Assembly (NCBI RefSeq): GCF_963678635.1
Contig: NC_087065.1
Location: 49,431,011-49,495,010, forward strand
DNA: 64,000 bases
Origin: Symsagittifera roscoffensis
Lineage: Eukaryota; Xenacoelomorpha; Acoela; Convolutidae
Direction: 5' to 3'
Shown here: positions 9,867 through 18,138 of the stretch, one piece after another
Layout of the letters: each line of letters begins with the position of its first letter
How positions within the stretch are numbered: the first letter of the stretch is position 1
Notes under the pieces: model-generated
The model's database searches: none
What the model saw: only the letters and a program-made list of their open reading frames with translations
Told to the model about the DNA's origin: nothing
Translations under genes and position numbers: made by a program

Positions 9867-12263
9867 TCAGATCTGCTTCACCAGAAGTGGTGCACCTTCC
9901 CTTGTCTTCTCCGTGACGTTCTCCAGCCTTGGTGTCAGGAAGGGCCACCTGCCTCTCTCTTGTGTCAGTCGATACACCATCGACTCCAGCTGTTTCTCCG
10001 CTGCGGCCACGTTCTTCCTCTCGTTGCTCGGTGCTCTAGTTTTACTGGTGGAGCTTGTGATGGTCAACTCCATTCTTCGAAACCACATACTGGCCGTCAG
10101 GTGAGTCACCACTGGATGATCATCCCCTATAATCCGACTGAGCTTGAGTTGCCTAGCGAAGTTGGATATCTCTAGCAAGAGGACCTCGTCCAATACGATG
10201 AGGATGTCAGCCAACTCGTAGAAGCCCCTCAACGCGTGGGACACATCCGCCCACGTCGCCGCCAGTTCTGATTTGCGAAGTCTCAAGTTCGTAGGTTCCA
10301 GCTCCCGATTGGGAGCTGCCATCAGAACACGCCACCCATTGCCCTCTGCTATCAAGATCAAGATCGCATACACAAATTGCAGAGCTGGGGGCATGCTCGC
10401 GTACCCGGGGGACGTCGTGAACGCTACCTTTGTCTTGGAGCCAAATCGTGAGACGACGTTCTCTTGTACTTCATTCATGGCCGCAAATAATGTCTGGATG
10501 GCTTCCCAGATCTTCTTCGGTGCCGGTTCATCACCCTTGAGCTGCTTAAGAAACCCCATCGCATGCAAGTGATCGTTCATCCCTGCAAACAGCAGTAGCT
10601 CAGGCTCGCAAGGCATCTCCAATTTTATCGCCACCATCAGGGTTAACATCTGGTTTAGCTCCGCTCCCGGCAGTGAATTCAGAGTTTTCGGCCAAAATAA
10701 CTTGGGAGACGTTCCCTCAAAGTCCGATCCCGCCATGATGACCAACCTCGCAGCGGCTGGGTCTGCCCTGTCATAAACTGCCAAGGTTTTGGCCAGCTGC
10801 GTATTCCCGCAGGGTTTCCCATATCTGGGGTCGTTGGCCAATCTTGCACCTTCATACGCGGCGTCTGGTAATTCCATTTCTCTCGGATCCATCAGTTTGT
10901 CCACCACCCTCAACAGTGCTGGTGTGGCCACCCTAATCCTGGCAATGCTGTTTCGGTGCTTGAGGGGCTCCACCACGAGTCCCGGACTCCCTAATGACTT
11001 GAGAGGTCTGTAGTTGATAGGTCCCATCACCGATTTTGTGGGAATCCCAGTCAGATCCGCCGTTACCATCATTTTCGCTCTCGAGAAATGTGTCTCGTGA
11101 GCCTTCAGCCAGTCCACGCACTGGTGTCTACCCAAGTCTTCCTGCGACACCCGCTCAAGACCCAAAGCTTTCGCTAACTCCTGCCTGCATTCCAGGTCTT
11201 CCAAGTCCAGCTCCTTCACCTTCTCTACATATCTCGACCTGCTGGTCTCCGCCGGCCTCTCCGGTTTCTTCTTCTCCGCCACCACCACCGAGGATATTAC
11301 TGATCCCTGAGGAGTTGATGACGTTGCCTCCTCAGCCTCCATGGGCGCGTTGCCCGGCAACTTGGTCCGGCTGTTCCTCGAACTCTCTCTAGAATCGGCC
11401 ATCGCACCCAAGCGACTGGTAAAGGCCCTCGGGTTGAAGAAGGGTGGATTTGGGGGTGGTCCGAATGTGACCTGTGCCGTCTCTAGTAACTCTGCCTCCA
11501 ATGCGCTTATGTGCCTTTGGAAGACTTCATTTAACCACTCCACCCCTCTGGGCCTGTCAAAGTGAATCCCATCCGAGGATGCATCGTCAGGGAAAGCAGA
11601 TAGCTCCATTTGCTCGGCCACATCCAACAACCCAACGGGGAGGAAACTTCTTCGGTTTATCTGCCTGATTATTTCGTTCAGGTTTCGCACTTTTGTGTTC
11701 ATCTCCATTGCATGTTGGTCCGCTTTCATGTTGTAAGGGATGGTGCACACCGTAAGAATAGCCGGATCCATTTGAATCCGCAATTCCTCAAGAATGCAGC
11801 TCATCTTGTCGTGCAGCCTCGTCACCTTCCTTGCTTCCCTCCTGGACACGTCATTCGTCCCGACCATCAGAGTCACCGTGTATACTCTTGCCATTCCTAG
11901 CATCTCAAGTGTTGCTAACATCTGTGGCGTCGCGGCTCCAGCGAAGCTCAAGATCCCCGTCTGCCAATGGGACTGGATCCGGGTCAGCACCCGCAACAAG
12001 CTGTCCCCTATGATCAGGTGGACCGCCCCCTCGAGCACACGTGGCTGCGTGAGGTATTCCACCCAAGCCGCGTCACGGAAGCAATCTCTTCTGTCTCTCT
12101 GCGCCGTGCTCCAGTCCATCCGATTGTGCCTGTGGTATCTACCTTCCGTATTCTTCTTGTAACTTGAAATCACCACACTCCTGACAGGTTGCTCCCCCCA
12201 CGTCGAGGGTAGCTCCGCTCTTGCTGGACTCTCGCGACTCCTTAGCTGTAGCCTCTCGTGCAA
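9867..12263 (-). CDS. SGNH/GDSL hydrolase-like protein with a second SGNH-like domain
   Basis: A 798-codon frame. Residues about 80-250 have the SGNH hydrolase (GDSL esterase/lipase) layout: GDS at 86-88, GTND at 135-138, and DGIH with Asp231 and His234 as the DxxH catalytic pair. The nucleophile Ser, block III Asn and the Asp/His pair are all present, so this copy could be catalytic. After a linker, residues about 430-740 form a second domain with a GMND motif at 561-564 and a conserved SPGY segment, which resembles an SGNH fold without the full catalytic set. The first codon here is TTG directly after a TAG, in frame with the coiled-coil ORF upstream. A role in entry, exit or modification is unknown. 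Confidence 0.7.
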   Translation of the reverse strand: MHERLQLRSRESPARAELPSTWGEQPVRSVVISSYKKNTEGRYHRHNRMDWSTAQRDRRDCFRDAAWVEYLTQPRVLEGAVHLIIGDSLLRVLTRIQSHWQTGILSFAGAATPQMLATLEMLGMARVYTVTLMVGTNDVSRREARKVTRLHDKMSCILEELRIQMDPAILTVCTIPYNMKADQHAMEMNTKVRNLNEIIRQINRRSFLPVGLLDVAEQMELSAFPDDASSDGIHFDRPRGVEWLNEVFQRHISALEAELLETAQVTFGPPPNPPFFNPRAFTSRLGAMADSRESSRNSRTKLPGNAPMEAEEATSSTPQGSVISSVVVAEKKKPERPAETSRSRYVEKVKELDLEDLECRQELAKALGLERVSQEDLGRHQCVDWLKAHETHFSRAKMMVTADLTGIPTKSVMGPINYRPLKSLGSPGLVVEPLKHRNSIARIRVATPALLRVVDKLMDPREMELPDAAYEGARLANDPRYGKPCGNTQLAKTLAVYDRADPAAARLVIMAGSDFEGTSPKLFWPKTLNSLPGAELNQMLTLMVAIKLEMPCEPELLLFAGMNDHLHAMGFLKQLKGDEPAPKKIWEAIQTLFAAMNEVQENVVSRFGSKTKVAFTTSPGYASMPPALQFVYAILILIAEGNGWRVLMAAPNRELEPTNLRLRKSELAATWADVSHALRGFYELADILIVLDEVLLLEISNFARQLKLSRIIGDDHPVVTHLTASMWFRRMELTITSSTSKTRAPSNERKNVAAAEKQLESMVYRLTQERGRWPFLTPRLENVTEKTREGAPLLVKQI

Positions 12264-13244
12264 CTATTTCAGTCGTGACGAGCTACCACTCACCTGACTA
12301 CTACCCGGGGTCGAACTTGGTGTATATCCAGGCAGCGCGACGTCCATCAACGGGCGTATTACTTGTGTCTCTAGACCACGCAGGGAGGACGCTGATTCAG
12401 TCGGTATCCACACTTCCAACCCTTCGTTCATATGTTCTTGAGCCGCGCGATCGAGGTTAAATCGTCCTTTCGACCTAGGAGCTTCATCCACCTCCATGCG
12501 TGACTCTGGTCTTGAGCCGGTCACCACCCGCTCTTTGGGCCTAGCCCCTTTCTGCATGTCGAGCTCGCGTTGTCGTTGCTGGATCCTTTCAAGCTCCGAC
12601 TTCAGCTGCTCCCAATTCGCGGCATTCTCTCTCACTCTTTCTGCCTGTAGCTGTTCAGCCCTGAACATGTCCAGTTCCCTCCGCGCTTGATCCCTCTCAA
12701 GTTTCGCCTGATCTCTCTCGAGCTTCGCTTGATCCCGGTCGAGGTTCGCCTTGTTCCTCTCCCGCTGAGTCCTCTCAAGCTCTCTCTTCATGATACTGAC
12801 GTCCGGATACGCTTCCCCCGTCTGCTGCGCCCGTGACATCAATGGTGTCTTGCTCGTGCTCTGGCCCGTGGATCTGACTGATGGTCTGACCGGCAGTGGG
12901 AACTCCCCTGCACCATACTCAGTATTGTTACTCAAAACAGGGTTCCTTGCCAAGTCGAACCCCTTTATTGCTCCATCGACGTTCCAGGACAGCCACCTGT
13001 TTTGCTCTTGATTGGATATTCCATCGGTGGTGTAGCCCACCATCAAAACCGCTTCTGTCGCAGACTCCCGGCACTCGCCCTCATCCTCCAACTGGAGGAT
13101 GGCATTCAACATCACTGCCATTCTCTCATCCTTTTGAGTATAATCCAGGTCCCTCAGACGTCTGTACAACTCGTCAACTGTGGGTTTTTTCAAAGCCGAT
13201 GACATGGACTTCCAGAATCGATCTGCCATTTCCGTAATTTCCAA
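12264..13244 (-). CDS. Coiled-coil accessory protein of element A
   Basis: A 326-codon frame starting at an ATG soon after the integrase-macro ORF. Residues 1-120 form a globular, probably helical domain (LYRRLRDLDY near 30, AVLMVGY near 65) that aligns with B 31471-31866. Residues about 150-230 form a strong coiled coil with repeated KLERDQA units. The tail is Ser/Pro-rich. It ends in a TAG, with the SGNH frame continuing in the same frame. The layout (helical head plus coiled coil) suits a structural or oligomerising protein, but no family is recognised. Confidence 0.6.
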   Translation of the reverse strand: MEITEMADRFWKSMSSALKKPTVDELYRRLRDLDYTQKDERMAVMLNAILQLEDEGECRESATEAVLMVGYTTDGISNQEQNRWLSWNVDGAIKGFDLARNPVLSNNTEYGAGEFPLPVRPSVRSTGQSTSKTPLMSRAQQTGEAYPDVSIMKRELERTQRERNKANLDRDQAKLERDQAKLERDQARRELDMFRAEQLQAERVRENAANWEQLKSELERIQQRQRELDMQKGARPKERVVTGSRPESRMEVDEAPRSKGRFNLDRAAQEHMNEGLEVWIPTESASSLRGLETQVIRPLMDVALPGYTPSSTPGSSQVSGSSSRLK

Positions 13245-13692
13245 GTGATCTCGAGTATTAGCAACTTGAGTTTTACCTGAGCAATTTGAGTATTAGCAAC
13301 TTGAATTTACCTGAGCAACTTGAGTTTACTTCTTGAGGTGTCGTTCAACTTGCGTTCTCTTTCTTCAATTGAATACAGTTGAGTATTCAATTTGACTTTA
13401 CCAAATCAATCTGAAAATAACACCCCATTTTTAGACTAACAGGCTGTGTCCCTAACCTAAAAACCCCCTTTCACTACTATGGTTAAAACCCTTTCCATTC
13501 CGTCCTACTAAGATAGTTCAATTGGAAACTTTCTAAAAACATGCAGATTCATTCTTTGTTTTAGCACCATCAATCATTTAAAATATTAATTGTCATGCCA
13601 ATCACCTCTAAGATTCTATACCTGTTTTGTACCCCCACACCTAACTCGAGATTCTTCCCTCATGCCCAACTCGAGACCCCCGCGTACCCGAC
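13245..13692 (-). other. Non-coding spacer between integrase-macro ORF and accessory block, element A
   Basis: No long frame. Near 13255-13340 there are four imperfect tandem copies of a roughly 25-base unit containing CAACTTGAGT. The spacer could hold a promoter or splice acceptor for the accessory genes, but no definite signal is seen. Confidence 0.4.
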
Positions 13693-16359
13693 TCAGGCGA
13701 TGCTCAAGTAGTATTTCTTGTGTAGTTGCACCATTATCTCAGTTTCTGCGAAGACCACGTGTAGGATAGCGTACAATTCCCTTGGGCTCAATTTCCCCCT
13801 TTTTGGGTCATACACCGGCATTGAGACCTCCGTTATCCTTCTTTCAATCATGAAGTCTCGTAGTCTTGTTAGTGCCAACATCACGTGTTCGGGATCGATC
13901 GTGTTCCTGTCATTGACCATCGTCACTAGGAAGCACAGGTATTTGCCCGGGACTTGTGCTACTGATGGTGGAAGCGCTGCCATTCCTCCCAGTCCTCGTC
14001 TCTGTCTAAACAGAAACTCCACGTTCTGGTACTCTCTCTTGAAGTCAGCTTCCAGTCTTGATTTGAAACTCATGTCCGCCGTGATACAGATTGCGCTAGT
14101 CCTGTCTGACAGAATGAAGTCACTATCCGTTATCAGGATATTTTCTGAGTATTCGTTTGGTATTTCAAACTTCGTTTTGAAATTCCGTCCTATGGTAGGC
14201 TCGGCCTCCTCCCCTTCCAGTTCCAGCCCGCACTTTTCCTTCACTTCTCTGAGTTTCTTTATCATCAAATTTTCGGTGTGGGTAAGTCCTACCCCCATTC
14301 CCCGGACAAAAATATTTATCGACGTCCCCGTCGATGATGCTGGGTCTGAATTATCTGGCGGAATGTCGAGCGGGCTGTCTGTTGCCGTCCAGCCGAAAAG
14401 AGGACCCTCCATTTTCATGTACTTCCCCGCTGATATGTCAATTTGCTGTATGCTCTGTCCTTCCTCGCTTCCGTTCTTGACATCGCGCATCCATTCTAAT
14501 ATCCTCAGGTTCGTATTCTCCCTCCTCTCTATCTCGCTCTGTTCTAAATCCGTCTCCTGTTCCGGTGTCGAGTAGTCTTCCTGTGGGTAGTGTTCATTAT
14601 CATCGATGATCTGCCATTCACCGTCTGCCGCCAGCTCGCCCACACCTATTAGTTCTTTGCTTAGGTCATCGGGCTGTATCTTGTCGATCAGGAAATCGTC
14701 CCCGTACCTGTTGTACCTCATGCCTGTGCGTTTGCGATTGCCACTCCTTGTCCCCGCTGGTATTGACAAGTCTGGTTCTGTCCACTTCCGCACCTCACCT
14801 TGCTCCGGATCGTTCCAATCTTCTTCCACAAAAGATTCCGCTTCAGAGTCCGCGTCTATTTTTTCATTGTCATCCAAACTCAAGTTCTCATTGCCATCAT
14901 TCTTATCTCTGGTGCCTTTCTCGTTCACTTCACATGCTGGTTCCACCAGTAGGTACTCTAATCCCTCCATGTCCTTTGGTATACACCAGTCCTCTGGGGA
15001 TGGGACATGAGGCTTCAGGTTCTCATAATGTGCTGCTCGCCCAGTACTCAAGCGGTAGAACCGTCCTTGTTGGTGTACTTCAGTTATCATGAATGGTCCT
15101 CTCCATTTCTTGAGTAGTTTCTTCGTCCCTTTGGGCGGTATCGCATTCTGGAAAACCCACACATACTGGCCCACTTCATATGGCTTCGCCTTTAATATTT
15201 TTTCATCATATTTCTTGCGCTGTCTCATTTGTGCCTGCGCAGTGTTCCTCCTGCATAGCTCGTTTACTTCCTGCTGTCTCCTGATCGCTTCTTTCACGTA
15301 AGCTTGAGGCGACGTCCTCCTCCCTTCATACTTCGGGTAAAAGAACGTCAGGGGTATCGCTCTCTCTTTGCCTGTCAACATCATGAATGGACTGATTCCC
15401 GTCGTTGAGTGTTGAGTACTGTTGTATGCCCCTACGACTTGCGGCAGATACTTGTCCCAGTCCGTCATGTATCTAGAGCAGTATACCCTCAGCATGTTCA
15501 CCAACGTTCTATTCTGTCTCTCTACCAGCCCGTTGGTCTGAGGATGGTAAGTCGTTGAGTGTGCTTGAGCAATGTGTGACCTCTTCATTAATTCCTTAGT
15601 CAAGTCCCCCACAAAGGCCTTGCCGTTGTCTGACTGAAAAGTCATTGGACAACCATACCTCCATATCCAATGGGTTATCAAGTGGTCACAAGTCTCCTCT
15701 GCCGAAGCTGTTTGACACGGCACCGCTTCTGCCAGTTTTGTGAAGTGATCAATTATAACCAGTATCTGGTTATACCCCGACTCCGTCATACAGATCTTCT
15801 GATGGTCTATTTGCACCACTTCATTAAATTCCGAGCTTTCCACCGACTTGAGTGGGAATTTCATCTTCCTTGGGTCTTTCACCTGCAAGCATGCCAGGCA
15901 TGCATTCACCCACCTCTCACAGGCTTTCCTCGATCCTGGCCAATCGAACCTGTGAAGTATTCTTTGTTGCACTTTGTCTATCCCCTGGTGCCCCATTTGG
16001 TCATGTGATCTGAACAGCACCTCTGTCTGATACAATTGTGGTAATATGATGAGGTTGTGCTTGTGTAGTATCTTGTCTTCGTCTTTTCTCTTGCATGCTA
16101 CCACCCCGTCAGCCGTGTGATAGAGTAACTCTTTCCTCTCTTTGTAGAACTGGCTCAGGATCTTGTAGCTGTCTTCTTCAAGTTCCCCTTTCTCCTTGGA
16201 CCCCGTTCGGATCCATTTGGAGAGATTGCTTGTCATCTTGTCATTCTTCTGGGCTCTTATCAGGTCCGACAGCCTATATCTCGCCTTGACATGTTCCTTT
16301 AGCGCCATGATCTGCCCATTCATCTCCCCAGGGTTGTGGACGTCGTCCTTCAGCTTCAC
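13693..16359 (-). CDS. pol: Integrase with GPY/F module and C-terminal macro-domain-like module
   Basis: Residues 119-157 carry the zinc motif (His119, His124, Cys154, Cys157). The catalytic core has Asp185, Asp244 and Glu280, the DD35E spacing. A GPY/F module (KKWRGPF) lies near 417-423. An acidic linker (480-680) follows. Residues about 741-885 then resemble macro domains of the OARD1/TARG1 type: an ITADMSF strand-loop near 759, ADFKREY near 771, GLGG near 789, GKYLCFLVT near 805, SMPVYDP near 846 and a final HVVFAETEI helix-strand. The lysine and aspartate used catalytically by TARG1 are not clearly conserved. A TGA just upstream separates this ORF from the rest of pol in the same frame. 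Confidence 0.85.
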   Translation of the reverse strand: MKLKDDVHNPGEMNGQIMALKEHVKARYRLSDLIRAQKNDKMTSNLSKWIRTGSKEKGELEEDSYKILSQFYKERKELLYHTADGVVACKRKDEDKILHKHNLIILPQLYQTEVLFRSHDQMGHQGIDKVQQRILHRFDWPGSRKACERWVNACLACLQVKDPRKMKFPLKSVESSEFNEVVQIDHQKICMTESGYNQILVIIDHFTKLAEAVPCQTASAEETCDHLITHWIWRYGCPMTFQSDNGKAFVGDLTKELMKRSHIAQAHSTTYHPQTNGLVERQNRTLVNMLRVYCSRYMTDWDKYLPQVVGAYNSTQHSTTGISPFMMLTGKERAIPLTFFYPKYEGRRTSPQAYVKEAIRRQQEVNELCRRNTAQAQMRQRKKYDEKILKAKPYEVGQYVWVFQNAIPPKGTKKLLKKWRGPFMITEVHQQGRFYRLSTGRAAHYENLKPHVPSPEDWCIPKDMEGLEYLLVEPACEVNEKGTRDKNDGNENLSLDDNEKIDADSEAESFVEEDWNDPEQGEVRKWTEPDLSIPAGTRSGNRKRTGMRYNRYGDDFLIDKIQPDDLSKELIGVGELAADGEWQIIDDNEHYPQEDYSTPEQETDLEQSEIERRENTNLRILEWMRDVKNGSEEGQSIQQIDISAGKYMKMEGPLFGWTATDSPLDIPPDNSDPASSTGTSINIFVRGMGVGLTHTENLMIKKLREVKEKCGLELEGEEAEPTIGRNFKTKFEIPNEYSENILITDSDFILSDRTSAICITADMSFKSRLEADFKREYQNVEFLFRQRRGLGGMAALPPSVAQVPGKYLCFLVTMVNDRNTIDPEHVMLALTRLRDFMIERRITEVSMPVYDPKRGKLSPRELYAILHVVFAETEIMVQLHKKYYLSIA

Positions 16360-16533
16360 TCATACTATCCTCCTTACTACCTTCATGTCATCTTCTGGCA
16401 CCAGATTTGTTCTCAAATTTGAATTGCCTGATAGTTCCCTGAATGGCTTCCTCGAAACTGCAATCCTTTCAGGATCTTCACCACCTCGTATTTCCTGCAC
16501 GTCCAAGTTGAAGGTTCCTGAGGACGGATCTGT

Positions 16534-17328
16534 TTATAATTCCCTGTCGTGGTGTCTGATCTTTTCTTCTGCCAATATCATGCAGAGACTATCTTGATTG
16601 TCACTGCCCGCTTCCGAGTCCTCATCCCACATTTCACACTCCACGGACAAATTTTCTCCTTCAGTGTTTTCTTCTTCCGTGGACGTGGACCGCTCCCCGG
16701 ACTCTTGACCTAGTCCCAGGTATTCAGCTTCTTCCTTGAACTCCACTCTCTTTCTCTTAACTCTGGTCTGTTCAAGTAATTCGGCTGGGATCTTTTCAAC
16801 CAGTGACTGCACCACTTCCTTCCTATCAAGGTTAGTCACCTTCGAGGTATTTCCATCACTAGCTGTCCCGCTCTTTCGCAGTATTGTGACCTCAGGTTCC
16901 TCCTTACAGCTTTCTTGAATCACGGGCTTATCATTTGCTAGTTTCTCGAATAACCTCTTTAAGTCATCGTCTATTTGTGCTTCCCCCGTCTCTACCTGGT
17001 TGAGATCGTAGCCTTTTGCTTTGAGCGTCTCCCTCACGATCTTTGACTTGAGCATTATTCCTATCGGCATCCCTCGGTTCTTTTTCAAGATTGTTTCTTT
17101 CGTAGTATCTTTTGGTAACTCGTGGTGATCTTCTATTGGTTTGCCTGATTTGTCCAACCATCTCGTGAGAGGAAGACTGTCATACGTTTCCTTGTCCATG
17201 AAGGAGAAGCCATCCTTGATCTCAGGTCTATCTGCCTCCCTCTGTTCTTGTCTCTCGTAGAACTCCGTCTTCTTGCTCAAGCTGTCAGCATTTTGATGTT
17301 TGTCTCGTGTTCTATGCTCAATTATCAT
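16534..17328 (-). CDS. pol: Element A pol: end of RNase H and acidic spacer
   Basis: The first residues (EHRTRDKHQNADSLS) are the C-terminal end of RNase H as seen in Ty3/Gypsy pol. The rest is a long charged spacer before integrase, with no recognised fold. It is in the same frame as the RNase H fragment upstream, separated by one TAG near 17366, where B has a tyrosine codon. It is also in the same frame as integrase, separated by a TAA at 16534 and a TGA near 16361. These look like point nonsense changes. Confidence 0.7.
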   Translation of the reverse strand: MIIEHRTRDKHQNADSLSKKTEFYERQEQREADRPEIKDGFSFMDKETYDSLPLTRWLDKSGKPIEDHHELPKDTTKETILKKNRGMPIGIMLKSKIVRETLKAKGYDLNQVETGEAQIDDDLKRLFEKLANDKPVIQESCKEEPEVTILRKSGTASDGNTSKVTNLDRKEVVQSLVEKIPAELLEQTRVKRKRVEFKEEAEYLGLGQESGERSTSTEEENTEGENLSVECEMWDEDSEAGSDNQDSLCMILAEEKIRHHDREL

Positions 17329-17364
17329 ATTGTATCCGTCCAGGCGAACTATCCACCTCCCAAT

Positions 17365-18138
17365 CTAACTTTGGTCCATTGAGTACGTCTTCAGCCAGCT
17401 TAGTGCCCTGTTGTCGACTCGCAACTTGAATGGCTCACTGCCTAGGTATGCCCTATATTTCTCGACAAAGGTAACCACCGCAAACATCTCTGCTTTCGGT
17501 GCTCCGTACTTCATTTCCGTGTCACTTAGGACTTTGCTCCCGTACGCTATCGGTCTCAAGACTGTCTTCCCGTTCCACTCTTGTTCCTGGTGGAGTATTC
17601 CCGATATCGCTACTACCGACGCGTCCGTATCCAGCACGTACATCCCTTTCTCTGTTGGCATCCCTAGTACTGGTGCCTCGCACAACTCTTTCTTTATTCT
17701 CTGGAATGACTCTTCCGCTGCGTTGTTCCACGTGAATTTCTTGCCCTTGTGCCTCATTAAATGTTGCATCGGATAAACTTTGTCTGCATAGCCTTTGATG
17801 AATTCTCTGTAGTAATTTGCAAAACCCAGGAAGCTCATCAATTGGTGTTCCGTTTTTGGCGATTTCCAAGTTAGAACTGCTTCTACTGCGTCTGGATCTG
17901 GTCTGATGCCGTGTTTGTCCACCATCCTGCCCAAGTATTTTATCGAGTCTTTGAGTATCTCACACTTTGACGGTTTGCACTTCAGCCCCGACCTCTTCAT
18001 GCACGCAAATATTTCGTCAAGTCTCTGAATGTGGTCCTCCAGTGTGGGTGTCACTATTGCCACGTCATCCACGTAGCACATTACCAGATTGCCGTACTTT
18101 TTCGTCACGCGCATAGTCCAAACGGCATCCGTTTCCAT
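17365..18138 (-). CDS. pol: Element A pol: RT C-terminal half and RNase H
   Basis: Contains the RT catalytic YVDD at residues 22-25, the thumb segment with YLGRMVDKHG near 68, the SFLGFANYYREF connection near 102 and RNase H with the DTDAS motif near 170 and VDNRALSW near 242. The first dozen residues are out-of-frame translation. Between the FGLC motif that ends the upstream ORF and the segment just before YVDD, about 20 expected residues are missing, so a deletion with frameshift has destroyed RT continuity. Confidence 0.85.
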   Translation of the reverse strand: METDAVWTMRVTKKYGNLVMCYVDDVAIVTPTLEDHIQRLDEIFACMKRSGLKCKPSKCEILKDSIKYLGRMVDKHGIRPDPDAVEAVLTWKSPKTEHQLMSFLGFANYYREFIKGYADKVYPMQHLMRHKGKKFTWNNAAEESFQRIKKELCEAPVLGMPTEKGMYVLDTDASVVAISGILHQEQEWNGKTVLRPIAYGSKVLSDTEMKYGAPKAEMFAVVTFVEKYRAYLGSEPFKLRVDNRALSWLKTYSMDQS

